Of a DNA stretch of 64,000 nucleotides, positions 30,887-38,873 are shown in pieces (position 1 is the stretch's first letter; each line of letters starts with the position of its first letter). The stretch is taken from NCBI RefSeq assembly GCF_951801035.1, contig NZ_CATOKT010000003.1. One strand, given 5' to 3'. The notes beneath the pieces are model-generated. The model was not told the origin of the DNA. It ran no database searches and saw nothing but the letters and a program-made list of their open reading frames with translations. The stretch comes from Adlercreutzia sp910585575 (lineage in GTDB: Bacteria > Actinomycetota > Coriobacteriia > Coriobacteriales > Eggerthellaceae). Made by a program: the position numbers and the translations under genes.

Positions 30887-33727
30887 GTGCCCAGCCTAAA
30901 CGACTCTGAGAAACGGCGCGATCCCGAGGCCATCCTCAAGCGCATTCATGAGGACGAAGAGGCCGACGAGGGCGCAGCCGGCCGGGGGCGTCTGAAGGTG
31001 TTCTTCGGCTATGCTGCCGGGGTGGGCAAGACCTACGCCATGCTGGAGGAGGCCCACCGTGTCCAGGATGAGGGCGTCGATGTGGTGGTGGGCTACGTGG
31101 AGCCCCATACCCGTGCCGATACCTTGGCCCTGCTGGAGGGGTTGGTATCCCTGCCGGTGCAGACGGTCGAGCATCGCGGCGTGTCGCTGCGCGAATTCGA
31201 CCTCGACGGCGCCCTGGCCCGCAAGCCCCAGGTGGTGATTGTGGACGAGCTGGCCCATACCAACGCGCCGGGGTGCCGCCACCGCAAGCGCTATCAGGAT
31301 GTGGAAGAGCTTCTGCGGGCCGGCATCGACGTGTACACCACGGTCAACGTGCAGCATCTGGAGGGCGTGAACGACCGAGTGGCGGCCGTCACCTCGGTGG
31401 CCGTGGCCGAGCGCGTGCCGGACCGGTTGTTCGACGCGGCCGATTCCGTCGAACTGGTGGACTTGGAGCCGGCCGAGCTCATCGCACGTTTGCGGGCCGG
31501 CAAGGTGTATGCGCCCGAGCGCGTGGGCTGGGCCCTCGATCACTTCTTTTCCCGTTCGAATTTGGGTGCGTTGCGCGAAATTGCCCTGCGTCGTGCCGCC
31601 GACCGTCTGGAACGCGACCGCCGCCAGAGCCGCGAGCCCCAGGCCGCTGGTGGCGAGGACGTGCTGGTGGTGCTTGCGGGCAGCGGTGTCCAGACCCGTG
31701 CGGTGCGCATGGCCGCCTCCATGGCCGAGGCAGCCGGAGGCGCCCTCGCGGCCCTGGTGGTAGAGGCCGAGGCCGAGGGAGGGGCTGTTGCGCCGATGCC
31801 TGCCGCCGTGAAGGAAGCCCTCGATCTGGCGGAACAGCTGGGCGCCCGCGTGGTGACGCTTTCGGGGGACGATCCCGTGCAGCCGGCGGCGCTCTATGCC
31901 GCCTCAGCCGGCGTACGCCAGATTGTGGCTCCGGCGGCCCCGCTGCGCAGTGGCTTGCTCGGTCGTCGGGATTTAGCGTCGCGTCTGCGCCGCGCGGCTC
32001 CCGAAGCGGTGGTCACGGCAGTGCCGGCTCTCGATGCGCCCAGTGTGCTGGAGCGAACGGGCCCCACCGCGGTCTTTCGTCCCACGGCGGCCGACGCCGT
32101 GCGCGCCGTGGCGGCGGTGGCCCTGGCCTCGGCCATCAGCGAGGTGGCGTGGCTAGTCAGCCCGGCCACGTCGGTTATTCTCATGGTGTATCTCTTGGTG
32201 TCGCTGCTCTTGGCGACGCGGGCCGACGGGTTTCTCTATCCTGTGCTGGCAGCCCTGGGCAGCGTGGTGGCTTACAACTTCTTCTTCACCGCCCCGCGCT
32301 TCACCTTTCATGCCTACGGGCTCTCCGCTCCAGTTATTTTCGCTTTTCTGCTGGTGGGCACGCTCGTGGCCTCGTCGTTGGCGCTGCGATTGAAGCGGCA
32401 GGCGGCCCAGGCGGCGCGTCGCTCCTACCGTACCGAGGTGCTTTTTGAAAGCGCGCGCATGCTGCAGGCGGCGCAGAGTTTGGCCGCGTGTCTAGAGACG
32501 GCGGCCTCCCAGGTGGTGAAGATTCTCGATCGTCCCGTGGTGGTGTACGAGGCGGACCCCCTGGCCCCGGGCGGCTTGCGTCCGCCGCGGCTCTTCGACA
32601 ACGGCCAGGGGCGCCTGACCCCCAGCGAGGGTGCGCTGCTGACGGCGCCTGACGAGGCTGCTGTGGCGGCCTGGGTGGCCTCCAACGGTGAGGCGGCCGG
32701 GGCGGGCACTGACACGCTGCGCGAGGCACGCTGCCTCTATCTGCCCGTGAGCACCCAAGATACGGTGTGGGGCGTGATAGGCGTGGTAGTGGACCCCCAG
32801 GACAGAGAGGCCCCCGACGCCTTCGAGCGCAATTTGCTCACGGCGCTTCTGGACGAGTGCGGCCGGGCGGCTGAGCGCTTGGTTTTGGCGCGCCGCCATC
32901 GGGATCTGGCAGTGAAGGCCGAGAAGGAGGAGCTGCGCTCCAACTTGCTGCGGTCCATTTCCCACGACTTGCGTACGCCGCTGACGAGCATTTCGGGTGA
33001 TGCGGACATGCTGGTGGCCGATGAAGGCGCGCTCAGCGCCGAGCAGCGCCAGCGGCTTGCGGCCGACATAGCGGAAGACGCCCGCTGGCTCATCGGCTTG
33101 GTGGAGAATTTGCTGTCGGTGACGCGCTTGGACGAGGGCGGGGTGACGGTACACCAGGAGCCCGAGTTGGTGGCCGAGGTGGTGGACGAGGCTCTGCGCC
33201 ACGTCAGCCGCCGCGCTGCCGACCATCAGATAACGGTTAGGATTGAAGACGATATGCTGCTGGCCTCCATGGATGCGCGGCTCATGGTGCAGGTGCTGGT
33301 AAACCTGGTCAACAACGCCATCGCCTATACGCCAGTTGACTCCTCCATCGAGGTGGCGGCCTGGCAGGAGGGGGATCGGGTGCGCCTGAGTGTCTCCGAC
33401 AACGGCCCAGGCATTGCCAACAGCGACAAGGGTCGCGTGTTCGACCTGTTCTACCATGGCGCAGCGTCGGCGGTACCGCGACGTGGCCAGGATGGGGGGC
33501 GCGAGGCCGCGTTGCCCGACGGGTTGGCGCGGCCGGCGAGCGAGGGGGGAGACGCGCGCCGCGGCATGGGCTTGGGGCTGGCGCTTTGCCGCTCTATTGT
33601 GAGGGCCCACGGGAGCGATATCGTGCTGACGGATGCCATTCCCCAGGGCTGCGTGTTCTCGTTTGATGTGGCGGCGGCCGCGGTGCCGTCCTTAGAAGGT
33701 GAGGTGGATGATGGCGACGGCCGATGA
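30887..33727 (+). CDS. kdpD: Potassium sensor histidine kinase KdpD
   Basis: KdpD senses K+ and ionic conditions and phosphorylates KdpE. Domains in order: the KdpD N-terminal ATP-binding domain with LKVFFGYAAGVGKTYAM and VDELAHTNAPGCRHRKR; a UspA-like domain; four close-packed helices around the middle; a GAF-like domain; then HisKA with the phospho-His box LRSISHDLRTPLTSISG; then HATPase with VNNAIAYTP and DNGPGIANSDKGRVFDLFY. The ATPase domain holds an extra Arg/Gly/Ala-rich loop before RRGMGLGLALCRSI. GTG 30887 was preferred because GAGAGGAGG sits 6 bp before it; ATG 30869 is an alternative six codons upstream. kdpE overlaps its 3' end. Confidence 0.95.
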   Translation: MPSLNDSEKRRDPEAILKRIHEDEEADEGAAGRGRLKVFFGYAAGVGKTYAMLEEAHRVQDEGVDVVVGYVEPHTRADTLALLEGLVSLPVQTVEHRGVSLREFDLDGALARKPQVVIVDELAHTNAPGCRHRKRYQDVEELLRAGIDVYTTVNVQHLEGVNDRVAAVTSVAVAERVPDRLFDAADSVELVDLEPAELIARLRAGKVYAPERVGWALDHFFSRSNLGALREIALRRAADRLERDRRQSREPQAAGGEDVLVVLAGSGVQTRAVRMAASMAEAAGGALAALVVEAEAEGGAVAPMPAAVKEALDLAEQLGARVVTLSGDDPVQPAALYAASAGVRQIVAPAAPLRSGLLGRRDLASRLRRAAPEAVVTAVPALDAPSVLERTGPTAVFRPTAADAVRAVAAVALASAISEVAWLVSPATSVILMVYLLVSLLLATRADGFLYPVLAALGSVVAYNFFFTAPRFTFHAYGLSAPVIFAFLLVGTLVASSLALRLKRQAAQAARRSYRTEVLFESARMLQAAQSLAACLETAASQVVKILDRPVVVYEADPLAPGGLRPPRLFDNGQGRLTPSEGALLTAPDEAAVAAWVASNGEAAGAGTDTLREARCLYLPVSTQDTVWGVIGVVVDPQDREAPDAFERNLLTALLDECGRAAERLVLARRHRDLAVKAEKEELRSNLLRSISHDLRTPLTSISGDADMLVADEGALSAEQRQRLAADIAEDARWLIGLVENLLSVTRLDEGGVTVHQEPELVAEVVDEALRHVSRRAADHQITVRIEDDMLLASMDARLMVQVLVNLVNNAIAYTPVDSSIEVAAWQEGDRVRLSVSDNGPGIANSDKGRVFDLFYHGAASAVPRRGQDGGREAALPDGLARPASEGGDARRGMGLGLALCRSIVRAHGSDIVLTDAIPQGCVFSFDVAAAAVPSLEGEVDDGDGR

Positions 33728-34439
33728 GGGCGTGATCCTGGTAGTGGAGGACGACGGCGCGGTGCGCAACCTGGTGGCCACGGCTTTGGATGTGCACGGC
33801 TATCGCCACCGCGAAGCGGCCTCGGCCACGGCGGCCCTGCTCGATCTGACCAGCTCCACTGATATCAACCTGGTCATTCTTGATTTGGGGCTGCCCGATC
33901 GCGACGGTGTGGAGGTCATTGAGGCGCTGCGCGGGTGGTCGCGCATGCCCGTGATTGTGCTGTCGGCCCGCCAAGAGGACGCCGACAAGGTGGCGGCTCT
34001 CGACGCCGGTGCCGACGACTATTTGACCAAGCCCTTCTCGGTGGAAGAGCTACTGGCCCGCGTGCGTGTGGCGCTGCGGCGCTTGGCCTACGACAGTCCG
34101 GCAACGCCGACGGAGGCGGCGATCTACCGCAATGGCGAGCTGCTCATCGACTTCGGCGCCGGCGTGGCCACGCGGGGTGGGGAAGAGCTGCACCTGACGC
34201 CCATCGAGTACAAGTTGCTGGCGCTGCTGGCGCGCAACACCGGGAAGGTGCTCACGCACAACTACATTCTCAAAGAAGTGTGGGGTGAGGCCGTGGCCTC
34301 CGATCTGCCCAGCCTGCGCGTGTTCATGGCCACCCTGCGCAAGAAAATCGAGCCCGATCCCGCCAACCCCCGCTACCTGCAAACCCACGTAGGCATTGGC
34401 TATCGCATGCTGCGGGTGGAGGAGGCGGCTCGCCTCTGA
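33711..34439 (+). CDS. kdpE: KDP operon response regulator KdpE
   Basis: An OmpR-family regulator and the partner of KdpD. The receiver has ILVVEDDGAV, the phospho-Asp in LVILDLGLPDRDG and the switch lysine in LTKPFS; the winged-helix DNA-binding domain has LTPIEYKLLALLARNTGKVL and YLQTHVGIGYRM. It overlaps kdpD by 17 bp. Adjacent ATGs at 33708 and 33711 are both possible; the second has better spacing to GAGG. It should bind the tandem CTTAA repeats upstream of kdpF to switch on the pump at low K+. Confidence 0.94.
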   Translation: MATADEGVILVVEDDGAVRNLVATALDVHGYRHREAASATAALLDLTSSTDINLVILDLGLPDRDGVEVIEALRGWSRMPVIVLSARQEDADKVAALDAGADDYLTKPFSVEELLARVRVALRRLAYDSPATPTEAAIYRNGELLIDFGAGVATRGGEELHLTPIEYKLLALLARNTGKVLTHNYILKEVWGEAVASDLPSLRVFMATLRKKIEPDPANPRYLQTHVGIGYRMLRVEEAARL

Positions 34440-34479
34440 TATGCTTTCACTCAGACAAACGATTCTAAGGAGGAATCCC

Positions 34480-35262
34480 ATGACCTTTTCTGCTGACACC
34501 TGGCAGGCCCGCGCGGCGATGTGCGAGCTTCTGGCTCTTTCGTTCCGTTATCCCGAAGACACCACGTTGGCCGATGCGGTGGCCTCGGGCGAGTGGGGCG
34601 AGGCAGCCGACGAGATTGCCGGCGCGCTGGACATCAACTGGACAGCCGCTGCCGCCCCCGGGGCTGCCGAGGCGGCCTCGTTGCCCGATTCGGCCGAGCT
34701 GCAGAAGGACTTGCGTGCCGAAGCCACGCGCCTGTTCGTGGGCGCGCCCAAGCCGGTGTGCAGCCCCTACGAGGGCGTCTGGCGTGCCGAGGCCGACGGC
34801 GTGCAGCCGCTGCTGTTCGTGAACCCGCACTCCATGGCCGTGGAGCGCTTCTGCAAGAGCTGCGGTCTGGGTCGCCCCGAGGGCACCAACGAGCCGCTCG
34901 ATGCCGTGTGGACCGAGCTTGAGCTGCTGGAGTACCTGGCCCTGCGTGCGGCCGCCGATGCCATGGACGCGGAAGCCGAGGCCGATGTGGAAGCTGGCGG
35001 GGATGGCGCCCCCACCGAGGAGCAGGCCGAGCAGTATGAGGAAATCGGCGACGATCTGGACACCTTCGACGAGGGCGAGGAGCCCGGCGACGTGGTGGCC
35101 TCGGCCGACCTGCCCGGAGGCAGCCCCGAGGCGGCTTGGGACGAGTTTGTGGCCGAGCACGCCCGTCAGTGGATGCCCCAGTTCGCCGCGGCCGTGCAGG
35201 AGGAGTCGCGCGTTCCCTTCTACGCCACGGCTGCCAGCCTGCTCGCGGCGTTCATCGGGTAG
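34480..35262 (+). CDS. TorD/DmsD-family molecular chaperone
   Basis: An all-helical TorD-like protein of 260 residues, starting MTFSADTWQARAAMCELLAL with the typical SFRYP stretch. TorD-family chaperones bind the Tat signal and apo-form of molybdopterin oxidoreductases until the cofactor is inserted. FVGAPKPVCSPYEGVWRAE and a C-terminal AEHARQWMPQFAAAV fit the family core. Between them lies a long acidic Glu/Asp/Ala-rich insertion (about 60 residues) that is not usual. GGAGGAATCCC precedes the ATG. No molybdoenzyme gene is next to it, so its client must be elsewhere. It is monocistronic, between kdpE and a strong terminator. Confidence 0.85.
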   Translation: MTFSADTWQARAAMCELLALSFRYPEDTTLADAVASGEWGEAADEIAGALDINWTAAAAPGAAEAASLPDSAELQKDLRAEATRLFVGAPKPVCSPYEGVWRAEADGVQPLLFVNPHSMAVERFCKSCGLGRPEGTNEPLDAVWTELELLEYLALRAAADAMDAEAEADVEAGGDGAPTEEQAEQYEEIGDDLDTFDEGEEPGDVVASADLPGGSPEAAWDEFVAEHARQWMPQFAAAVQEESRVPFYATAASLLAAFIG

Positions 35263-35287
35263 AAACGCGCGAAAACCTGATCATGCC

Positions 35288-35319
35288 AAGGGCCCGCGTC
35301 TTCCAAGACGCGGGCCCTT
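35288..35319. terminator. Strong hairpin between convergent genes
   Basis: A 15-bp perfect stem AAGGGCCCGCGTCTT/AAGACGCGGGCCCTT with only two loop bases, 25 bp past the TorD-like gene. It can serve both this gene and the converging TlpA operon. Confidence 0.8.
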
Positions 35320-35427
35320 CTGCGCCTCGCCGCCTCTTCGGCGGGGCCGGGGCTGCGCACCCGTGCGCGCATGCTGCCCTCCGCGGGCTGCGGACGCGTA
35401 CGCCGTCCCCGGCTGTGGGCGCGCATT

Positions 35428-35967
35428 CTAGGAGCGGGCTCGCTCGATGCGCTCTCTCACGGTCTGCTCCTGCGCCTTCACGTTGCCGATGATGGGCGCG
35501 CCGATGATGTTGCCCTCGCGATCGACGATGTAGGTGGTGGGGTATCCCGTGAGCCCTTTGACGAAGTCCTGGTAAAAGCTGCTCTCGGGGCTCGGCGAGA
35601 TATTGGCGTAGGTCACGCCCTTCTCGTGGAGGATGTCGCGGGCGCAGGCAAGCTGCTCGTCGCTTTCGCCCGAGTCGGCCGCCACGCCGATGAGGTTCAC
35701 GTTCTCCGTCTTGAACTGCTGGTACATCTCCTCGAGCTCGGGCATTTCGGCGATGCAGGTGCCGCAGCCGTTGTTCCAGAAGTTGACGATGGTCGCGTCC
35801 CAGTCGCCGAACACGTCGCTGCCGATGCTCTCGCCGTCGGTGTCCACGGCGGAAAACTCCGGGAAAGGGGTCTTCGACACGAGCTCGCCGTCAGGGGAGC
35901 TGCACCCGGCTAGCAGAGCCGCTCCCAGCAGGGCCGCCGCTGCGAGGGTCGCTATTCTTCTCAACAT
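35428..35967 (-). CDS. TlpA-like thioredoxin-fold lipoprotein
   Basis: A 179-residue exported protein. The N-terminus is a lipoprotein signal (ALLGAALLAGCSSPDGE, lipobox LAGC), then a TlpA/ResA-type thioredoxin fold with the active-site pair in NFWNNGCGTCIAEMPEL (CGTC) and the cis-proline region LTGYPTTYIVDREGNIIGA. It should sit on the outer face of the membrane and pass electrons to protein disulfides or receive them. AAAGGAGAACGATC precedes the ATG, and the first 77 bp overlap the end of the 4Fe-4S protein gene. It is the last gene of the six-gene operon that starts with a two-component pair. Confidence 0.92.
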   Translation of the reverse strand: MLRRIATLAAAALLGAALLAGCSSPDGELVSKTPFPEFSAVDTDGESIGSDVFGDWDATIVNFWNNGCGTCIAEMPELEEMYQQFKTENVNLIGVAADSGESDEQLACARDILHEKGVTYANISPSPESSFYQDFVKGLTGYPTTYIVDREGNIIGAPIIGNVKAQEQTVRERIERARS

Positions 35968-36841
35968 GATCGTTCTCCTTTGTCTCGGTTCGGTTCATCA
36001 GGGGAAATGAGAGGGAAATTGCCCGGGTGGGGCAGGTGCGCACGCAATCGCCGCACCGGATGCACTCGGTGTGATTCGGTGTGCGAAACGCTTCAACGTC
36101 CATCTTGCAGGTGCGGCTGCAGGTGCCGCAGGAGGTGCACGCGCGGGCGTCTACGTGGAGCCGGCAGGCCGATACCTTGTTGAAGGGAGCGTAGAACGCC
36201 CCCAGGGGGCACAGCCATTTGCAGAACGGCCGGTAGAAGAACACTGCCAACGTCACAATGCCCAGAAGCAGGCAGGTCTTCCCCGTGAAAAGGGGTCCCA
36301 GGCTGGCGCGGATACCCTCGTCGGCGATGGCGAGGGGGATACCGCCTTCCAGAATGCCGGCCGGGCAGAGGTACTTGCAGAAGAAGGGATCGCCCAGGCC
36401 GACCTCGTTGACGATGGTCAAGGGGGCCACGATGACGAACGCCGCGAGGATGACGTACTTGAGGTAGGTCAGAACGCGAAGGCGCCGGGTGCTGAACTTT
36501 CGCGACGGCACCTTGTGCAGCAGCTCCTGGAACCAGCCGAAGGGGCAGAGAAACCCGCACACCACCCGTCCCAGCAGCGCACCGATGAATATCATGACGC
36601 CCAGCACGTAGTACGCGACATGGAACTTCGGCGATCCCAGGGTAGCCTGCAGCGCACCGATGGGGCACGAACCGGCCGCAGCGGGGCACGAGTAGCAGTT
36701 CAGCCCCGGCACGCACAGTGCCTTCAGTTCGCCTTTGTATATGGTGCCCGCGAAGAAGTTCGCGATGAAGGGGTTGGCAGCCAGCGCCGCGAGCAGTTGG
36801 ATCTTCCACCGGCTGATGCGTCCCCTGCTCGTGCTACCCAA
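35891..36841 (-). CDS. Polytopic membrane 4Fe-4S protein (NapH/CcoG-like)
   Basis: A protein of about 316 residues with four to five helices and many cysteines. Membrane-side pairs occur as CYSCPAAAGSCPIGA, CGFLCPFGWFQEL, FCKYLCPAG and FCKWLCPLGAFYAPFNK. Two classical 4Fe-4S ferredoxin motifs follow (CTSCGTCSRTC and CIRCGDCVRTCPT). This layout belongs to the NapH/RdxH/CcoG-type redox proteins that move electrons between quinol or cytoplasm and the periplasm. TTG 36841 is the likely start (GGAG upstream), overlapping the CD1871A stop by 8 bp. The last 25 or so residues are read out of frame over the tlpA signal region, so the true C-terminus may be unusual or altered. Confidence 0.85.
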   Translation of the reverse strand: MGSTSRGRISRWKIQLLAALAANPFIANFFAGTIYKGELKALCVPGLNCYSCPAAAGSCPIGALQATLGSPKFHVAYYVLGVMIFIGALLGRVVCGFLCPFGWFQELLHKVPSRKFSTRRLRVLTYLKYVILAAFVIVAPLTIVNEVGLGDPFFCKYLCPAGILEGGIPLAIADEGIRASLGPLFTGKTCLLLGIVTLAVFFYRPFCKWLCPLGAFYAPFNKVSACRLHVDARACTSCGTCSRTCKMDVEAFRTPNHTECIRCGDCVRTCPTRAISLSFPLMNRTETKENDHVEKNSDPRSGGPAGSGSASRVQLP

Positions 36842-36965
36842 TGCCAACGCACTCCAAGCACAGGTTGGTTCCCTTGGAGAGCACAGTGGCAACCTCGCCG
36901 CGCGCGGCTCCTGCGGCCACCATGACCAGGGCGAGCGCCAAAAGGCAGACCGTCGCTTTCCTCAT
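36834..36965 (-). CDS. CD1871A-family CXXC-motif small membrane peptide
   Basis: A 43-residue peptide with one hydrophobic helix (MRKATVCLLALALVMVAAGA) followed by RGEVATVLSKGTNLCLECVG and a short Ile-Gly end. The pattern RGEx-VLxKxxNxCLECxGIG is the hallmark of the CD1871A family of CXXC peptides, which sit next to 4Fe-4S membrane proteins in anaerobes. The two cysteines (CLEC) near the C-terminus could form a disulfide or bind a metal. It lies 5 bp after the lipoprotein gene and its stop overlaps the next gene's TTG start. Its molecular job is not established. Confidence 0.85.
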   Translation of the reverse strand: MRKATVCLLALALVMVAAGAARGEVATVLSKGTNLCLECVGIG

Positions 36966-36970
36966 GGCAA

Positions 36971-37681
36971 TCAGGCCCCCAGGGTGACGACGGCCGCCTC
37001 GCCGTTTTGGGCATCTGCTTCGTCGGCTGCCGCGCCCTCGCCCGCGCCTTGGAGGTCGCGGGAGATTTCCGCGAACGAGGCCGCCGACTCCTCGATGTCG
37101 GATGCTGGAAGGCCCGTGCACCATGCGGAGATCACCGCTCCGTCAACGTACCACACGCCGGTAGCCGGGCCGGCCTCGGCCATTTCGGCGCTCTCTCCGA
37201 GGGCCGCGCGCAGCTCGTCGTTGTAGACGATGACGGGGAAGGGCGCGCCGTCGAACAGCTCGCTTCCCTGGTCGCCCCGCGCGCACACCACGATGCTGGC
37301 GCCGTTTTGCCGCACCGCGTCGCTGGCAGCTGCCAGCTCGCGGAAGAACGCGCGTCCCTCTTCGGCCTCGGGATCGATAAAGGTGAGGAAGGTCACGCCC
37401 TGGATGTCGCCCTTCGCGAAGGCGCCTCCCTCGACGGTTTCCGTGCTGAAGTCGGCCAGGGCATCGTCGGTCACCTTGTCGTCGGCGGCCACGCTGTGCT
37501 CCTCCAGATAGGCATCCGCCCATTCCTGGGTCACCCAGCCCTTGTCGAGCGCGTCCTCGAGGGTCACGTTGCCCTCGGCGACGGCTTTCTCCACCTCGTC
37601 GAGGGTCGGCGTCTGCGGCGCGCAGGCGGCAAGGACGAGGGCGCATGCCGCGGCCGCGATAATAATGGCGAATCGTTTCAC
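36971..37681 (-). CDS. Lipoprotein, probably thioredoxin-like, without CXXC
   Basis: A 236-residue exported protein with lipobox ALVLAACAPQ at the N-terminus. An acidic, helix-rich segment (TLDEVEKAVAEGNVTLEDAL) follows, then a part resembling a thioredoxin fold (VTFLTFIDPEAEEGRAFFRE; FPVIVYNDELRAA; GVWYVDGAVISAWCTG). The usual CXXC is missing; only isolated Cys residues occur in VVCARGD and AWCTG. No family name is certain. Position as the third gene of the operon, before the CD1871A peptide and 4Fe-4S protein, suggests a ligand-binding or redox-partner role outside the membrane. Confidence 0.65.
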   Translation of the reverse strand: MKRFAIIIAAAACALVLAACAPQTPTLDEVEKAVAEGNVTLEDALDKGWVTQEWADAYLEEHSVAADDKVTDDALADFSTETVEGGAFAKGDIQGVTFLTFIDPEAEEGRAFFRELAAASDAVRQNGASIVVCARGDQGSELFDGAPFPVIVYNDELRAALGESAEMAEAGPATGVWYVDGAVISAWCTGLPASDIEESAASFAEISRDLQGAGEGAAADEADAQNGEAAVVTLGA

Positions 37682-37748
37682 GGGTAAGTACTCCTTTGCT
37701 TCTCGAACGTGCGCTCGGGAGCATACCGTGAGCCGTATAAAGCTGGTG

Positions 37749-38873
37749 TTAAGCAGGAAAGCTCACCTGGAAGATGCTGCCGCGCGGCGTGTGGGGAAGC
37801 ACGCGGATGCTGGCCCCGTGGCGTTCCAGGATCTTCTTGCAAAGGGCCAGGCCGAGCCCGTTTCCGCCCGTAAGGTGGCTGCGCGACGCATCGACGCGGA
37901 AGAACGGCTCGAAAATGGCCTCGCGAAGCTCTTCGGGAACGCCGCACCCTTCGTCGGCGAAGGAGACGGTCGTGCATTCCCCGTCGGTGCCGACGGCCAC
38001 GTCGATGGCGGTGCCCGCGGGGCTGTACTTGATCGCGTTCTCCAGCAGGTTGTAGAACACCCGCTCGAGAAGGCCGTCTTGGCCTCGGACGACGGCTTGC
38101 GTTTCCTGTACCCGCACCGCGATGCACTTCTCGTCTGCCAGGGCGGCGAGCTCGTCGGCCACATCGCTCAGCAGCGGGGCCAGCGGCACGGGCTCGGCAG
38201 ATTCCAGCGGCACATCGCGGCTGAACAGGAGCAGGTCTTCCACCAAATCGGTCAGGCGCCGTATCTGGGCCTGAAGGTTGACGATGAAGATGCGCGTCTC
38301 GTCGTCGAGGTGCGGCGACAGCGCGAAAACGTCCACCTTCGTCTGCAGGACGGCGAGGGGCGTGCGCAACTCGTGAGCGGCGTCAGCGGAGAACTGCCGC
38401 TGCAGCGCGAAGGAGCGCTGGAGCTGCGCGAGCAGCTGGTTGAACGACAGCGTGAGGTCGCGAATCTCGTCGGCGCTGCGCGGCACGGGAAGGGGCTGCG
38501 CGAAGTTGCCGGCATCGCGGCTCTTCACTTCCTCGGACAGGCGGCGCAGCGGCTTTTGCACATAGCTCGCCGCGAAGTACGCGCCCACGCTTCCCGCAAG
38601 CACGATGAGCACGGTGGCCAGCGTCGTCTCCCGGCGGAAGGCGTCGTAGAGCAGCTGCCCTCCCGCGGGAGCCGCCTCGCTTGCCGGCTCGGTGAGCGCC
38701 GCCGGCTCGCCGCCTGCGACGGTGTCTTCGGCGACGATGCTGGGCTCGAGCGTAACCGCGTCGATCATCCGATTGGCGGAGTAGTGCGCCACCACGGTCA
38801 GGGCGGTGCAGGAGACGATCAGGAACAGGCTGGCGGCAATGGTGAACCGCGCCCGCAGCGACAGGCTTCTCAT
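37749..38873 (-). CDS. Sensor histidine kinase (HAMP, HisKA, HATPase)
   Basis: A 374-residue kinase. TM1 near residues 10-30, a short extracytoplasmic part of about 60 residues, TM2 (LATVLIVLAGSVGAYFAAS), then HAMP, the phospho-His box FSADAAHELRTPLAVL, and the ATPase boxes LENAIKYSPAGTAI, DEGCGVPEELREAIFEPFFR and NGLGLALCKKIL. ATG 38873 overlaps the end of the response-regulator gene by 4 bp (ATGA). It is in line with the redox lipoprotein genes, so it probably controls them and may sense their redox state or substrate. The sensor domain is small and shows no cysteine. Confidence 0.93.
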   Translation of the reverse strand: MRSLSLRARFTIAASLFLIVSCTALTVVAHYSANRMIDAVTLEPSIVAEDTVAGGEPAALTEPASEAAPAGGQLLYDAFRRETTLATVLIVLAGSVGAYFAASYVQKPLRRLSEEVKSRDAGNFAQPLPVPRSADEIRDLTLSFNQLLAQLQRSFALQRQFSADAAHELRTPLAVLQTKVDVFALSPHLDDETRIFIVNLQAQIRRLTDLVEDLLLFSRDVPLESAEPVPLAPLLSDVADELAALADEKCIAVRVQETQAVVRGQDGLLERVFYNLLENAIKYSPAGTAIDVAVGTDGECTTVSFADEGCGVPEELREAIFEPFFRVDASRSHLTGGNGLGLALCKKILERHGASIRVLPHTPRGSIFQVSFPA

